This document shows, one piece after another, positions 25,608-33,359 of a DNA stretch of 34,169 bases. Positions within the stretch are counted from its first letter, which is position 1; every line of letters begins with the position of its first letter. Below the pieces are notes generated by a model. That model saw only the letters and a program-made list of their open reading frames with translations, did no database searches and was not told the DNA's origin. The DNA is from Streptomyces afghaniensis 772. Lineage in GTDB: Bacteria > Actinomycetota > Actinomycetes > Streptomycetales > Streptomycetaceae. The stretch lies in the NCBI GenBank assembly GCA_000415505.1, contig KE354125.1, positions 1-34,169 on the forward strand, written 5' to 3'. The translations under genes and the position numbers were made by a program.

Positions 25608-28334
25608 GTGGCAGAGACAGCATCGAAGACGACCGACCAGACCTCCGGCGGCAGCCGCCCGCGACTGATGCTCATGGACGGGCACTCGCTGGCCTACCGA
25701 GCGTTCTTCGCGCTGCCCGCGGAGAACTTCACCACCGCGACGGGCCAGCCGACGAACGCGATCTACGGCTTCGCGTCGATGCTGGCCAACACGCTGCGCG
25801 ACGAGGCGCCCACGCACTTCGCGGTCGCCTTCGACGTCTCCCGCAAGACCTGGCGGTCGCAGGAGTTCACGGAGTACAAGGCGAACCGCTCCAAGACCCC
25901 CGACGAGTTCAAGGGCCAGGTCGAGCTGATCTGCGAGCTCCTCGACGCGATGGGCGCCGCCCGCTTCGCGGTCGACGGCTTCGAGGCCGACGACGTCATC
26001 GCCACGCTCGCCACGCAGGCCGAGGCCGAGGGCTTCGAAGTGCTGATCGTCACCGGCGACCGGGACTCCTTCCAGCTGGTCAGCGAGCACACGACCGTGC
26101 TGTACCCGACCAAGGGCGTCTCCGAGCTGACCCGCTTCACCCCCGAGAAGGTGTTCGAGAAGTACGGGCTGACGCCCGCGCAGTACCCCGACTTCGCGGC
26201 CCTGCGCGGAGACCCCTCCGACAACCTCCCCGGCATCCCCGGCGTCGGCGAGAAGACCGCCGCGAAGTGGATCAACCAGTTCGGCTCCTTCGCGGAGCTC
26301 GTCGAGCGCGTGGACGAGGTCAAGGGCAAGGCCGGGCAGAACCTCCGCGACCACCTGGAAGCGGTCAAGCTCAACCGCCGGCTGACCGAACTGGAGCGCC
26401 GGGTCGAGCTGCCCAAGGGCGTCACCGAGCTGGAGCGGACCGCGTACGACCGCAAGGCCGTCGCGATGGTCCTGGACACCCTGGAGATCCGCAACCCCTC
26501 TCTGCGCGAGCGGCTCTTCGCCGTCGACCCCGGTGCCGAGGAGGCCGAGACCACCCCCATCAGCACCGACGGCGTGCAGCTGGACGGCACGGTGCTCGGC
26601 ACCGGCGAGCTGACCGGCTGGCTCACCGAGCACGGCACCGGGCCCCTCGGCATCGCCACGGTCGACGCCTGGGCGCTCGGCACGGGCTCGGTCGCCGAGG
26701 TCGCGCTCGCCGCGCCCGGCGGAGCAGCCGCCTGGTTCGACCCCTCCCAGCTGGACGAGGCCGACGAGAAGGCCTTCGCGGCCTGGCTCGCCGACGCCGG
26801 GCGGCCCAAGATCTTCCACAACGCCAAGGGCGCCATGCGGGTCTTCGCCGAGCACGGCTGGAGCGTCGAGGGCGTGACCATGGACACCGCGCTCGCCGCC
26901 TACCTGGTCAAGCCGGGCCGCCGCTCCTTCGACCTGGACGCGCTGTCCCTGGAGTACCTGCACCGCGAGCTGGTCCCCGCCGCCGCGGCCGACGGCCAGC
27001 TCGCCTTCGGCGCGGACGAGGGCGCCGAGGCCGAGGCCCTGATGATCCAGGCCCGCGCCGTCCTCGACCTGGGCGAGGCCTTCGAGAGCCGCCTGGAGGA
27101 GGTCGGCGCCGCCGACCTGCTGCGCGACATGGAGCTGCCCACGTCCGCGCTGCTCGCCCGCATGGAGCGGCACGGCATCGCGGCCGACAGGCCCCACCTG
27201 GAGGCCATGGAGCAGATGTTCGCCGGCGCCGTCCAGCAGGCAGTGAAGGAGGCCCACGCGGCAGCCGGGCACGAGTTCAACCTGGGCTCGCCCAAGCAGC
27301 TCCAGGAGGTCCTCTTCGGCGAGCTGGCCCTGCCCAAGACCAAGCGGACGAAGACCGGCTACACCACGGACGCCGACGCGCTGGCCTGGCTCGCCGCGCA
27401 GACGGACAACGAGCTGCCGGTGATCATGCTCCGCCACCGCGAGCAGGCCAAGCTCCGCGTCACCGTCGAGGGCCTGATCAAGACGATCGCCGCGGACGGC
27501 CGCATCCACACCACGTTCAACCAGACGGTCGCCGCCACCGGCCGCCTGTCCTCGACGGACCCGAACCTCCAGAACATCCCGGTCCGCACCGACGAGGGCC
27601 GCGCGATCCGCCGCGGCTTCGTCGTCGGCGAGGGCTTCGAGTCCCTGATGACGGCCGACTACAGCCAGATCGAGCTGCGCGTCATGGCCCACCTCTCCGA
27701 GGACGAGGGCCTGATCGAGGCGTTCACCTCCGGCGAGGACCTGCACACCACGGCCGCCTCCCAGGTCTTCTCGGTCGAGCCGACCGCGGTGGACGCCGAG
27801 ATGCGCCGCAAGATCAAGGCCATGTCCTACGGCCTGGCCTACGGCCTCTCGGCCTTCGGCCTGTCCCAGCAGCTGAACATCGAGGCGGCGGAGGCCCGCG
27901 CCCTGATGGACGCCTACTTCGAGCGGTTCGGCGGCGTACGGGACTATCTGCGCCGGGCCGTCGACGAGGCCCGGGCGACGGGCTACACGGCGACGCTCTT
28001 CGGACGCCGCCGCTACCTCCCCGATCTCAACAGCGACAACCGCCAGCGCCGTGAGGCGGCCGAGCGGATGGCCCTCAACGCGCCCATCCAGGGCACGGCG
28101 GCCGACATCGTCAAGATCGCCATGCTCAAGGTGGACGGCGCGCTGAAGGACGCCGGACTCGCCTCCCGCATGCTGCTCCAGGTCCACGACGAAATCGTGC
28201 TGGAGATCGCCCCCGGGGAGCGGGCCGCCGCCGAGGAGCTCGTCCGCCGGGAGATGGCGAACGCCGTCCACCTCCGCGTCCCCCTGGGAGTCTCGGTGGG
28301 CGCGGGCCCGGACTGGGAGTCGGCGGCCCACTAG
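25608..28334 (+). CDS. polA: DNA polymerase I
   Basis: A 908-residue polymerase from GTG 25608 (VAETASKTTDQ). The 5'-3' exonuclease domain comes first (LMLMDGHSLAYRAFFALP, AFDVSRKTWR, VDGFEADDVIATLA, VTGDRDSFQLV, then the helix-hairpin-helix NLPGIPGVGEKTA). A central 3'-5' exonuclease-like domain follows (about 310-500) and appears degenerate: I do not see the usual DxE metal-binding pair. Polymerase motifs: A DYSQIELRVMAHLS (D684), B RRKIKAMSYGLAYGLSAFG, C VHDEIVLE (D861). It fills gaps in repair and Okazaki processing. Both flanks carry tandem repeats. The frame is intact. Confidence 0.97.
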   Translation: MAETASKTTDQTSGGSRPRLMLMDGHSLAYRAFFALPAENFTTATGQPTNAIYGFASMLANTLRDEAPTHFAVAFDVSRKTWRSQEFTEYKANRSKTPDEFKGQVELICELLDAMGAARFAVDGFEADDVIATLATQAEAEGFEVLIVTGDRDSFQLVSEHTTVLYPTKGVSELTRFTPEKVFEKYGLTPAQYPDFAALRGDPSDNLPGIPGVGEKTAAKWINQFGSFAELVERVDEVKGKAGQNLRDHLEAVKLNRRLTELERRVELPKGVTELERTAYDRKAVAMVLDTLEIRNPSLRERLFAVDPGAEEAETTPISTDGVQLDGTVLGTGELTGWLTEHGTGPLGIATVDAWALGTGSVAEVALAAPGGAAAWFDPSQLDEADEKAFAAWLADAGRPKIFHNAKGAMRVFAEHGWSVEGVTMDTALAAYLVKPGRRSFDLDALSLEYLHRELVPAAAADGQLAFGADEGAEAEALMIQARAVLDLGEAFESRLEEVGAADLLRDMELPTSALLARMERHGIAADRPHLEAMEQMFAGAVQQAVKEAHAAAGHEFNLGSPKQLQEVLFGELALPKTKRTKTGYTTDADALAWLAAQTDNELPVIMLRHREQAKLRVTVEGLIKTIAADGRIHTTFNQTVAATGRLSSTDPNLQNIPVRTDEGRAIRRGFVVGEGFESLMTADYSQIELRVMAHLSEDEGLIEAFTSGEDLHTTAASQVFSVEPTAVDAEMRRKIKAMSYGLAYGLSAFGLSQQLNIEAAEARALMDAYFERFGGVRDYLRRAVDEARATGYTATLFGRRRYLPDLNSDNRQRREAAERMALNAPIQGTAADIVKIAMLKVDGALKDAGLASRMLLQVHDEIVLEIAPGERAAAEELVRREMANAVHLRVPLGVSVGAGPDWESAAH

Positions 28335-28342
28335 TCCGGACC

Positions 28343-28442
28343 GCTGTGCGCACCAGGCCGGTGTGCTGTGCGCACCAGGCCGGTGTGCTGTGCGCAACAG
28401 TCCGCAGCGCTGTGCGCACCAGTCCCGCGCTGCGCGAAGCGG
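28343..28442. repeat. 22-bp tandem repeat array just after polA
   Basis: Four units start at 28343, 28365, 28387 and 28409, with a partial fifth from 28431. Each of the four opens GCTGTGCGCA; units 1 and 2 are identical, and units 3 and 4 diverge in the second half. Units 1, 2 and 4 contain the palindrome GTGCGCAC; unit 3 has GTGCGCAA. The array starts 9 bp after the polA stop. Confidence 0.85.
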
Positions 28443-28620
28443 TCCCGGAGGAGACGACGCGGGGTGCCCTCGGCCGAGCTCGGGCCGGGGGCCACGCCGC
28501 GTGACGACGCTGGTCACCGCCGCCGACCCGCCCCCTGTCCCCGCGGAACGCCCGCGGATCCGTCACTCGCGTGGCCCACGAGAAAGGGCCGCCGCCTCTG
28601 GCGGTCGCAAAGATGCGGCC
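28443..28620. other. Spacer before the hypothetical gene; nothing clear
   Basis: Apart from a short GCCGCC/GGCGGT inverted repeat near 28590-28606, I see no promoter, terminator or gene. Confidence 0.4.
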
Positions 28621-29208
28621 ATGGGTATACGCACGCTCCTCCGCGGTACGGCCCCAGGCGTGGTGCTCCCGCCGGTCCCGCCGTTCGCGGTCGCCGCAAG
28701 CACGGTCCGCGTCCCCGCCGGTCTCACCACTGTCCTGCGCCGCACGACGGCGGACCTCAGACAGCGCCTGGCCGACGGTGGGCGGCCGGCCGGCCTCACG
28801 CGCGCCGCCGTGGTGCCCGCCGCGACCGGGCGCACCGGCGCCGGCGACGTGACGGCCGTCCCGGGTGTCACGGGCGCCCGCGACGTGTCCGCCGTCCCGG
28901 GTCTCGCCGGGGCCGGAGACGTGTCCGCCATCCTCGGTCTCACCGGCGGCCCGGCCCCGGCCGCTCAGCAACCGGGCAGTGCCGAGCGCCGGGGCAGGAC
29001 CGGCCGCCCTTGGGCGGACCTGGCCCGCAGCTACCTGACGCTCGTCCTCACCCTGCTGCCACGGCCCCGCCGCCCTGCGCACACCACCATCACCGTGTAC
29101 ATCACGACGACCGAGCCGCTCAGCGAGCGGCCGACCGGCTCGGCTCCGCGTCATCGACGCGGCCAGGACCGCCCGGGGCCGGGACCGGAGCCGGACGCCA
29201 CGCCCTGA
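28621..29208 (+). CDS. Hypothetical protein with short internal repeats
   Basis: A 195-residue frame from ATG 28621 with strong G/C bias in third positions, the main sign that it is real. The N-terminal half (MGIRTLLRGTAPGVVLPPVP, VRVPAGLTTVLRRTTADLRQ) is mildly hydrophobic and basic. Residues about 77-113 hold three degenerate repeats of about 12 residues: GAGDVTAVPGVTG, ARDVSAVPGLAG and AGDVSAILGLTG. The C-terminal part is Arg/Pro-rich. I do not recognise a family. No good ribosome-binding site precedes the ATG. The last 89 bp overlap the convergent DUF4184 gene, so the true C-terminus of one of the two may be shorter. Confidence 0.5.
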   Translation: MGIRTLLRGTAPGVVLPPVPPFAVAASTVRVPAGLTTVLRRTTADLRQRLADGGRPAGLTRAAVVPAATGRTGAGDVTAVPGVTGARDVSAVPGLAGAGDVSAILGLTGGPAPAAQQPGSAERRGRTGRPWADLARSYLTLVLTLLPRPRRPAHTTITVYITTTEPLSERPTGSAPRHRRGQDRPGPGPEPDATP

Positions 29209-29983
29209 CCCCCACGGCGTACAGCAGCAGCGCCGGGACGAGCCCCGCGCCCGCCCCGAAGCACACCGTCGGAACGATCTCCCACGGTTTCGCGCTCGAA
29301 CCCCAGTAGGCCCACCACCGCGACGCCCGCTGCACCGCCCCCACCAGCGCGAAGCCGCCGATCACCGCACCGGCCAGCCACCGGTCCCGCACCGACAGCG
29401 CCGGGACCCCCACCGGCTCGCGCACCGGCGCCCGCCGCACGGCCCGCGCCAAGAACACGGCGATCACGACAGCGGCCACCGCCGAACCGCCGTACTGCAA
29501 GTACCAGTACAGCGGCGAGCCCGCCACCTCCCGGCCCAGCACCGGAAACACCCGCATCCCCCACCGGTCGAGATGCGTGAACGCGTCCCACACGACGTGC
29601 GTCAGCGCGCCGAGCACCGCGGACACGTACCACCGCAGCACCAGGGGCGGCCGCACACGCGCGCGTGGCGTCCCGCACCGCACCAGCGCGGAGACCCGTC
29701 CCTGCCGGGCCCGCGGCAGCAGCGCCACAAGCGGTTCGCGCACCAGCAGCCACATCCCCACCAGCGCCCAGGCGACGAGCACATCGACCGTGAAGACACC
29801 CGGGAACGAGTGCGTGACGTCACCGAACTCCATCGCCCCGGACACCACACTCGCCGCGTAATAGGTCATGTCGGGCGCGAAGGAACCCGCCACGAGCACG
29901 GCGGGCACCAGCGGGCCCCGGCCGGTGCCGTCGGTGCGTACGGCGGGCAGTACGGCTGCCGCGTGGCTCAGTGTGAACGGCAA
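29120..29983 (-). CDS. DUF4184 family integral membrane protein
   Basis: A 287-residue protein whose start is TTG 29981-29983, with GAGGAG upstream, giving the family-typical opening LPFTLSHAAAVLP. Further family-like segments are GSFAPDMTYY, GDVTHSFPGVFTVD and GALTHVVWDAFTH, with His/Asp residues reminiscent of metal-dependent hydrolases in membranes. Several hydrophobic helices follow (VLVAWALVGMWLLV, AVAAVVIAVFLAR, LAGAVIGGFALVGAV, VPALLLYAVGV). The function is unknown. It converges with the repeat-containing hypothetical gene, overlapping it by 89 bp. Confidence 0.85.
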   Translation of the reverse strand: MPFTLSHAAAVLPAVRTDGTGRGPLVPAVLVAGSFAPDMTYYAASVVSGAMEFGDVTHSFPGVFTVDVLVAWALVGMWLLVREPLVALLPRARQGRVSALVRCGTPRARVRPPLVLRWYVSAVLGALTHVVWDAFTHLDRWGMRVFPVLGREVAGSPLYWYLQYGGSAVAAVVIAVFLARAVRRAPVREPVGVPALSVRDRWLAGAVIGGFALVGAVQRASRWWAYWGSSAKPWEIVPTVCFGAGAGLVPALLLYAVGVRAWRPAPVPAPGGPGRVDDAEPSRSAAR

Positions 29984-30299
29984 CTCGGCTCCTCGTGACG
30001 GTCGTTGCCAGGGCGATCGAAGGGCCCAGTATGCGGGATGCCGATTCACCGGCCGCCCAGCCTGCCGGCCACATGACCAACTGGTGAAAAACGGGCACGA
30101 ACGGGTGCCCGAGCAAAGGAAGTTGTCGTAGGGTCGCCAGGGTCACCGTGCCGGTGGCAGGAGACAGGCCCGGGGAGGGCAACCACTCGGGCCGGTCGAT
30201 CGTCACAACAGAGCGAGCGCAACAGAAGTACGCGTACGCAACACAAGCGCGCGACAGACGGAGACGGGCGCTCGGGCGTCCACGGGAGGGGTTCACTCT
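29984..30299. other. Leader/promoter region of the lytic transglycosylase gene
   Basis: This stretch separates the divergent DUF4184 and transglycosylase genes. It holds a hairpin, CGGGCAC (30092-30098) with GTGCCCG (30105-30111), and a possible -10, TAGGGT (30129-30134), which would leave a leader of about 160 nt. Transglycosylase genes of actinobacteria often carry a c-di-AMP (ydaO) riboswitch here, but I could not find its conserved core. Confidence 0.45.
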
Positions 30300-32042
30300 A
30301 TGGCGGCGCAATTCGGCAGGAGGCTGCGCAAGGGGGCGGCAACCACCGCCGTGGCCGCGGTTGCGGTCGCGGCCCTGTCCGCCTCCCAGGCTCCGGGCGT
30401 GAACGACCACGGCAGACAGACGGCCGCGGACGCCACACCCTCACCCGACGCGAGTGCCTCCGACGGCAGCGCCACCGGCAACTCGCCGTACTACACGGAC
30501 CTGCCGCCGCTCAACAGCCCGAGCCCGTCACCGAGCACGGGGCCGGGCCCCACCCCCTCCGGCACCTCGGAGGCGGGCATCCCCGCGACCGTCCTCGACG
30601 CCTACAAGAAGGCCGAGGCCGCGCTGCGCGACTCCAAGCCCGGCTGCAACCTGCCCTGGCAACTCCTCGCGGCCATCGGCCGGGTGGAGTCGGGCCAGGC
30701 CCGCGGCGGCCGCGTCAACGCCGAGGGCACCACCATCTCGCCGATCCTCGGCCCGCAGCTCGACGGCAACGGCTTCGCCCTCATCAAGGACACCGACAAC
30801 GGCGCCTACGACGGCAACAGCACCTACGACCAGGCCGTCGGCCCCATGCAGTTCATCCCGTCCACCTGGGCCTGGGCGGGCCGCGACGCCAACGGCGACG
30901 GCAAGAAGGACCCCAACAACATCTACGACGCCGCGCTCGCCGCCGGCCACTACCTGTGCCGCAACAACTGGGACCTGTCCGACCAGGACGACCTCGACCG
31001 CGCGATCCTCAGCTACAACAACTCGCGTGAGTACCTGAACCTGGTCATGCGGTGGCTGGACTACTACCGCAAGGGCACGCACGAGGTCCCCGACGGCACC
31101 GGCACGCTGCCCGACAACCGCAGCGACGACGGCGCCGGAACGAGCCCCTCACCGTCGACGCCGTCCACGCCCGGCGCGCCGGCTGCGGGCGGCTCCAAGC
31201 CCAAGCCCAGCCCCAGGCCCGAGAAGCCCGGCGGGGGCGGCACCACGACTCCGCCGAAGCCGCCCACCACCCCGCCCGACTCCCCGAGCACGCCGCCCCC
31301 GACGTCTCCCACGCCCACCGACACGGTGCACCACCTGGAGGACGCCGGGACGGCCAGGCTCACCGCGATGGCGGGCGACGCGTTCGCCAAGCGGATCAGC
31401 ACCCGCGCCGAGACGAAGGCCGGCAAGGCCGTCGCCAAGGTCAGGATCCGCTTCACGATCGTCGGCGAAACGGACACCACGTTCGCGGGCGGCGAGAGCG
31501 TGGCCACGGTTGCCACCAACAGCTCCGGAGTGGCCGTCGCGCCCGCACTCCAGGCGGGGGAGAAGACGGGCGACGTCACCGTCCGGGCCACCGTCGTGGG
31601 CCGTACGGTCGCGGGCCTCGACTACACGGCCACCGTCACAGAGCGCGCCGCCGACACCCTGGCCCGCACCGGTGACGCCGCGCTGACCTGCACCCCGGGC
31701 GGCGAGTTCGCGAACCAGGTCGAGGTGAAGGCCACGTACAAGGGCGCCGTCGCGGACGGCGTCGCGGCCACCGCCACGCTGATCAAGTCGGCGGACGATC
31801 CGACCGTCAACGACAAGGGCCCCTACTTCAAGGACGCCGACGGCAAGGCCGTACGCACCCTGACGGGCCTGAAGACGGACGCGAAGGGCCTGCTGAAACT
31901 GCCCAAGCTCTACGCGGACGACACCACCGGCACGTTCCTGCTCCGCGTCAACACCGAGGGCGGGGCGACGCTCACCGTCGAACTGACCGTGGCGGCTGCC
32001 GAGACGTCCTCGCCGAGCCCTTCGGCCGGCCCGAGCGCGTAG
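30300..32042 (+). CDS. Secreted lytic murein transglycosylase (SLT/MltB-like)
   Basis: A 580-residue protein from ATG 30300 (GGGAGGGG just upstream). Residues 1-32 (RRLRKGAATTAVAAVAVAAL) form an export signal. A Ser/Pro/Thr linker follows, then the catalytic domain (about 95-255). The likely catalytic glutamate is E130 in LLAAIGRVESGQARGG, and GPMQFIPSTWAWAGRDANGD and AAGHYLCRNNWDL are characteristic. A second Pro-rich linker (about 262-335) leads to a C-terminal beta-rich region (about 340-565) that looks like two Ig-like modules. It would cleave peptidoglycan glycan strands during growth or remodelling. It is followed by a strong terminator. Confidence 0.92.
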   Translation: MAAQFGRRLRKGAATTAVAAVAVAALSASQAPGVNDHGRQTAADATPSPDASASDGSATGNSPYYTDLPPLNSPSPSPSTGPGPTPSGTSEAGIPATVLDAYKKAEAALRDSKPGCNLPWQLLAAIGRVESGQARGGRVNAEGTTISPILGPQLDGNGFALIKDTDNGAYDGNSTYDQAVGPMQFIPSTWAWAGRDANGDGKKDPNNIYDAALAAGHYLCRNNWDLSDQDDLDRAILSYNNSREYLNLVMRWLDYYRKGTHEVPDGTGTLPDNRSDDGAGTSPSPSTPSTPGAPAAGGSKPKPSPRPEKPGGGGTTTPPKPPTTPPDSPSTPPPTSPTPTDTVHHLEDAGTARLTAMAGDAFAKRISTRAETKAGKAVAKVRIRFTIVGETDTTFAGGESVATVATNSSGVAVAPALQAGEKTGDVTVRATVVGRTVAGLDYTATVTERAADTLARTGDAALTCTPGGEFANQVEVKATYKGAVADGVAATATLIKSADDPTVNDKGPYFKDADGKAVRTLTGLKTDAKGLLKLPKLYADDTTGTFLLRVNTEGGATLTVELTVAAAETSSPSPSAGPSA

Positions 32043-32058
32043 CTCTCAGGTACGACGG

Positions 32059-32089
32059 ACGACGCCCCTCTTTTCAAGAGGGGCGTCGT
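32059..32089 (+). terminator. Rho-independent terminator after the transglycosylase gene
   Basis: ACGACGCCCCTCTT (32059-32072) and AAGAGGGGCGTCGT (32076-32089) form a perfect 14-bp stem with a tiny loop, followed by TGTGTG. It starts 17 bp after the stop. Confidence 0.93.
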
Positions 32090-32180
32090 TGTGTGTGCAA
32101 CGTGTTCTCATCTCCGCCGTGCGTTGCTACGGTGCCGAGAAACCTGACGGTGTATCAGCTCAACCGTGGGGAGGCCCCGC

Positions 32181-32315
32181 ATGCGCGTACTCGTCGCCGC
32201 CGCCACCGGTCTCGCCGTCGCGTTCGCCGTGGTCCTGACGCTGACCGCCTTCGGCACCCCCTCGGGCGGGACGTCCCCGAAGCCGCTGCTGACGACGGTG
32301 CCCGCACACCCCTGA
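32181..32315 (+). CDS. SPW_0924 family small membrane protein
   Basis: A 44-residue gene starting at ATG 32181 behind a strong GGGGAGG (32169-32175). The protein is one hydrophobic helix (MRVLVAAATGLAVAFAVVL) followed by a short tail ending SPKPLLTTVPAHP, which I recognise as the SPW_0924 family pattern of Streptomyces. It ends 25 bp before the DUF3068 gene and is probably co-transcribed with it. It would be a single-pass membrane or exported peptide. The role is unknown. The pairing with DUF3068 suggests a shared envelope function (inference). Confidence 0.85.
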   Translation: MRVLVAAATGLAVAFAVVLTLTAFGTPSGGTSPKPLLTTVPAHP

Positions 32316-32340
32316 CCGCCCGCCCGGGAGGGAGGCCGAG

Positions 32341-33333
32341 ATGCGCCGCAAGGCCGGCCTGGTCCTGCTCGCCCTCGCCGTGTTCTTCGCGGCACTGTCC
32401 CCGCTGCTGCGCTGGTACGCCTTCCCGCGCCTCGCCAAGGTCCCCGCGCACCAGTACCAGGACATGGTCCTGGAGGCGGAGAACGCCACCCTCCTCGACT
32501 ACGGCACGATGCGGGCCCGCACGGTCCCCAAGGTCACCATCGTGCAGACCCTCAAGGGCAACGTCGAGGCCTCCGACCGGATCGAGGAGTCGGCGGGCCG
32601 TGACGTGGTCGTCTGGGACGGCCTGTCCTACGTCGTCGGCCCCGACGGCGAGATGGTGTCGAAGATCCCCGAGCGCTACATCTTCGACGCCCACACCCAG
32701 GAACCCGTCCACGCCACCGGCGAGACGGTCGACGGCGACCCGGTGCGCCGCGAGGGCATCGAGTTCAAATGGCCGTTCCTCACGGAGAAACGGGACTACG
32801 AGTACTTCGACGCCCAGGCCCGCGTCACCGCCCCCATCCACTACAAGGGCACCCAGGACTTCCGCGGCCTGGAGGTCTACTACTTCGAGCAGACCATCCC
32901 CTGGACCAAGGTGCGGATCCCGAAGACGCTGCCCGTGGAGGGCTTGACCCCCGAGTCGGTCGCCGGGACCGGCACGACCCGCTGGTACACCACGGTCCGC
33001 AAGTTCTGGGTCGAACCCCTCACCGGCGCCCCCGTCTACGGAGAGGAACTCCACAAGGAGGAACTGCGCGGCGGCACCCTCCTCGGCGACCGCGACAAGG
33101 TGACCGCGTTCGCCGGGCACGTGAAGATGCGCGAGGACTACATCACGCACACGGTCGACCTGGTGAAGTCCCAGCGCCTGCTCATCCTGCTGCTGACGTC
33201 CTACCTGCCCTGGGGGACCCTGACCCTCGGCGTCCTCCTGCTGGCCCTCGCGCTGTACCTGGAGGCCCGCAGCCGCCGCCCGTCCGGCCCGGCCCCCACG
33301 GAGGCCGAGGAACCGTCACCGGTCAGCGCCTGA
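32341..33333 (+). CDS. DUF3068 (PorA-family-like) membrane protein
   Basis: A 330-residue protein from ATG 32341 behind GGGAGGGAGG. An N-terminal transmembrane helix (LVLLALAVFFAALSPLL) anchors a large extracytoplasmic domain (about 30-280: QDMVLEAENATLLDYGTM, RDVVVWDGLSYVV, YYFEQTIPWTKV, RWYTTVRKFWVEPLTG). A second helix (LILLLTSYLPWGTLTLGVLL) and a short cytoplasmic tail follow. This two-helix layout with an external domain is the DUF3068 pattern in actinobacteria. The function is unknown. It is downstream of, and probably in an operon with, the SPW_0924 gene, and convergent with hrpB across 12 bp. Confidence 0.93.
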   Translation: MRRKAGLVLLALAVFFAALSPLLRWYAFPRLAKVPAHQYQDMVLEAENATLLDYGTMRARTVPKVTIVQTLKGNVEASDRIEESAGRDVVVWDGLSYVVGPDGEMVSKIPERYIFDAHTQEPVHATGETVDGDPVRREGIEFKWPFLTEKRDYEYFDAQARVTAPIHYKGTQDFRGLEVYYFEQTIPWTKVRIPKTLPVEGLTPESVAGTGTTRWYTTVRKFWVEPLTGAPVYGEELHKEELRGGTLLGDRDKVTAFAGHVKMREDYITHTVDLVKSQRLLILLLTSYLPWGTLTLGVLLLALALYLEARSRRPSGPAPTEAEEPSPVSA

Positions 33334-33359
33334 GCCGTGCGGTGGTCAGCGCCTGAGCC
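33321..33359. repeat. 16-bp direct repeat spanning both stop codons
   Basis: GGTCAGCGCCTGAGCC occurs at 33321-33336 and 33344-33359. The first copy holds the DUF3068 stop (TGA 33331-33333) and the second holds the hrpB stop on the other strand (TCA 33346-33348). It looks like a small local duplication at the gene junction. Confidence 0.8.

Noticed and set aside
28343-28442. CRISPR array
   Set aside because: The units are directly abutting 22-bp tandem repeats without unique spacers, and no cas gene is present.
30130-30299. c-di-AMP (ydaO) riboswitch upstream of the lytic transglycosylase
   Set aside because: Expected from the gene type, but the conserved GGGTGAATC-like and ACAGCTAACC-like core segments are not present. 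Only ordinary short hairpins are seen.
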